A DNA stretch of 6,288 nt from positions 1 to 6,288 of the forward strand of contig CAKTSC010000088.1 of the NCBI GenBank assembly GCA_934597465.1, given 5' to 3'. Below the pieces are notes generated by a model. That model saw only the letters and a list, made by a program, of their open reading frames with translations. It ran no database searches and had not been told where the DNA came from. The position numbers were made by a program, and so were the translations under genes. Origin of the DNA: an uncultured Dysosmobacter sp. GTDB lineage: Bacteria > Bacillota > Clostridia > Oscillospirales > Oscillospiraceae. Positions 5,705-6,288 of the stretch are shown one piece after another. Within the stretch, counting starts at the first letter, position 1, and the number at the start of each line of letters is the position of its first letter.

Positions 5705-6288
5705 TGAGGTAGCCCATCCCCTTCTTGGTTCGGATGAAATCGCTGAGCCCCAGCCCCTCCAGCTTCCGCCGCAGGCGGTTGACGTTGACGGAGAGGGTGT
5801 TCTCGTCCACAAAGCTGTCCGTCTCCCAGAGCTTCTGCATCAGGGCGTCCCGGGAGACGGTGCGTCCCTTCTGCTCCAGCAGCACCTGCAGGATGCGGAA
5901 CTCGTTGCGGCTCAAGTCCAGCTTCTCCCCCCGGTAGCGGAGGGAGGCGTCCGCCGTGTCCAGCTCCGCTCCCCGGTGGGCCAGGACGGGCTGCGGCGCC
6001 GCGAAATCGTAGCAGCGGCGCAGGGTGGAGCGCACCTTGGCCGAGAGCACCGCGAGGTCGAAGGGCTTCGGCACGAAGTCGTCCCCGCCCAGATCCATGG
6101 CGGTGACGATATTCATGTTGTCCGAAACCGAGGAGAGGAAAATAATAGGCACCCGGGAGATCTTCCGGATCTCCGCGCACCAGTGGTAGCCGTTGAAGAA
6201 GGGCAGGGCGATGTCCAGCAGCACCAGCTGGGGCTGGAAAACCCGGAACTCCCCCAGGATGTTCCGGAAGTCCTCCGCCGTCTTCACC
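5688..6288 (-). CDS. BceR-like OmpR-family response regulator (N-terminus beyond window edge)
   Basis: The last 199 codons are present, read from position 6287. The first in-window codon, GTG, is an internal valine, not the start. By comparison with OmpR-family proteins about 25-32 N-terminal residues, including the acidic pocket, are missing. The receiver shows the phospho-acceptor Asp25 (in-window numbering) in LVLLDIALPFFNGYHW, the conserved LSS segment (51-53) and Lys74 in PKPFD. A winged-helix DNA-binding domain spans about 102-196, ending RRKLEGLGLSDFIRTKKGMGYLIE, typical of Trans_reg_C. The gene ends with TGA inside the start of the kinase gene, so the two are co-transcribed and probably coupled. 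The PFFNGYHWC and DLGGDDF stretches are characteristic of BceR-type regulators in Clostridia. It probably binds the palindrome at 4637-4688 to activate the transporter operon. Its own promoter lies outside the window. Confidence 0.95.
   Translation of the reverse strand, partial: VKTAEDFRNILGEFRVFQPQLVLLDIALPFFNGYHWCAEIRKISRVPIIFLSSVSDNMNIVTAMDLGGDDFVPKPFDLAVLSAKVRSTLRRCYDFAAPQPVLAHRGAELDTADASLRYRGEKLDLSRNEFRILQVLLEQKGRTVSRDALMQKLWETDSFVDENTLSVNVNRLRRKLEGLGLSDFIRTKKGMGYLIESDE

Overview
The window looks like a chromosomal segment from a fairly GC-rich, Gram-positive-type Firmicute. The best guess is an intestinal Clostridia or Oscillospiraceae relative. This rests on the gene families, strong AAGGAGG-type ribosome binding sites, GC-rich third codon positions and an E. 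coli/Bacillus-like sigma-A promoter. The taxon is inferred from style only. Every real gene is on the minus strand, so transcription runs from position 6288 towards 1.

Positions 6288 to 1783 hold a complete BceRS-BceAB-type peptide-antibiotic sensing and detoxification module, apart from the clipped start of its first gene. In transcription order it contains an OmpR-family response regulator (N-terminus off the window edge), an intramembrane-sensing histidine kinase overlapping it, a 132-bp control region, a MacB/BceA-type ATPase, and a 10-TM BceB-type permease with a large extracellular domain. The permease start overlaps the ATPase stop by 8 bp. In this family the transporter itself is part of the sensor: kinase and permease form a complex, the regulator is phosphorylated, and it activates the ATPase-permease operon.

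The most striking DNA element lies in the control region between kinase and ATPase. It is a perfect 24-bp inverted repeat with a 4-base centre (4637-4688). It is built from four TTACA/TGTAA half-sites phased 11 bp apart on each side, and its core is TTACA-N4-TGTAA. This fits the operator expected for the regulator encoded next door. A terminator-like hairpin directly after the kinase stop abuts it, so transporter expression can be separated from sensor expression.

The permease gene ends at a 15-bp hairpin terminator (1731-1765). A second transcription unit follows with a very good sigma-A promoter (TTGACT-17-TATCAT, 1640-1668). It encodes an MBOAT O-acyltransferase (AlgI/DltB-like) and, 12 bp later, the first 47 codons of a DHHW/AlgJ-like membrane-anchored protein that runs off the left edge. 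This pair probably acetylates a cell-surface or exported polysaccharide. No gap between genes exceeds 300 bp. The gaps 1558-1782 and 4577-4708 are accounted for by the regulatory elements listed.
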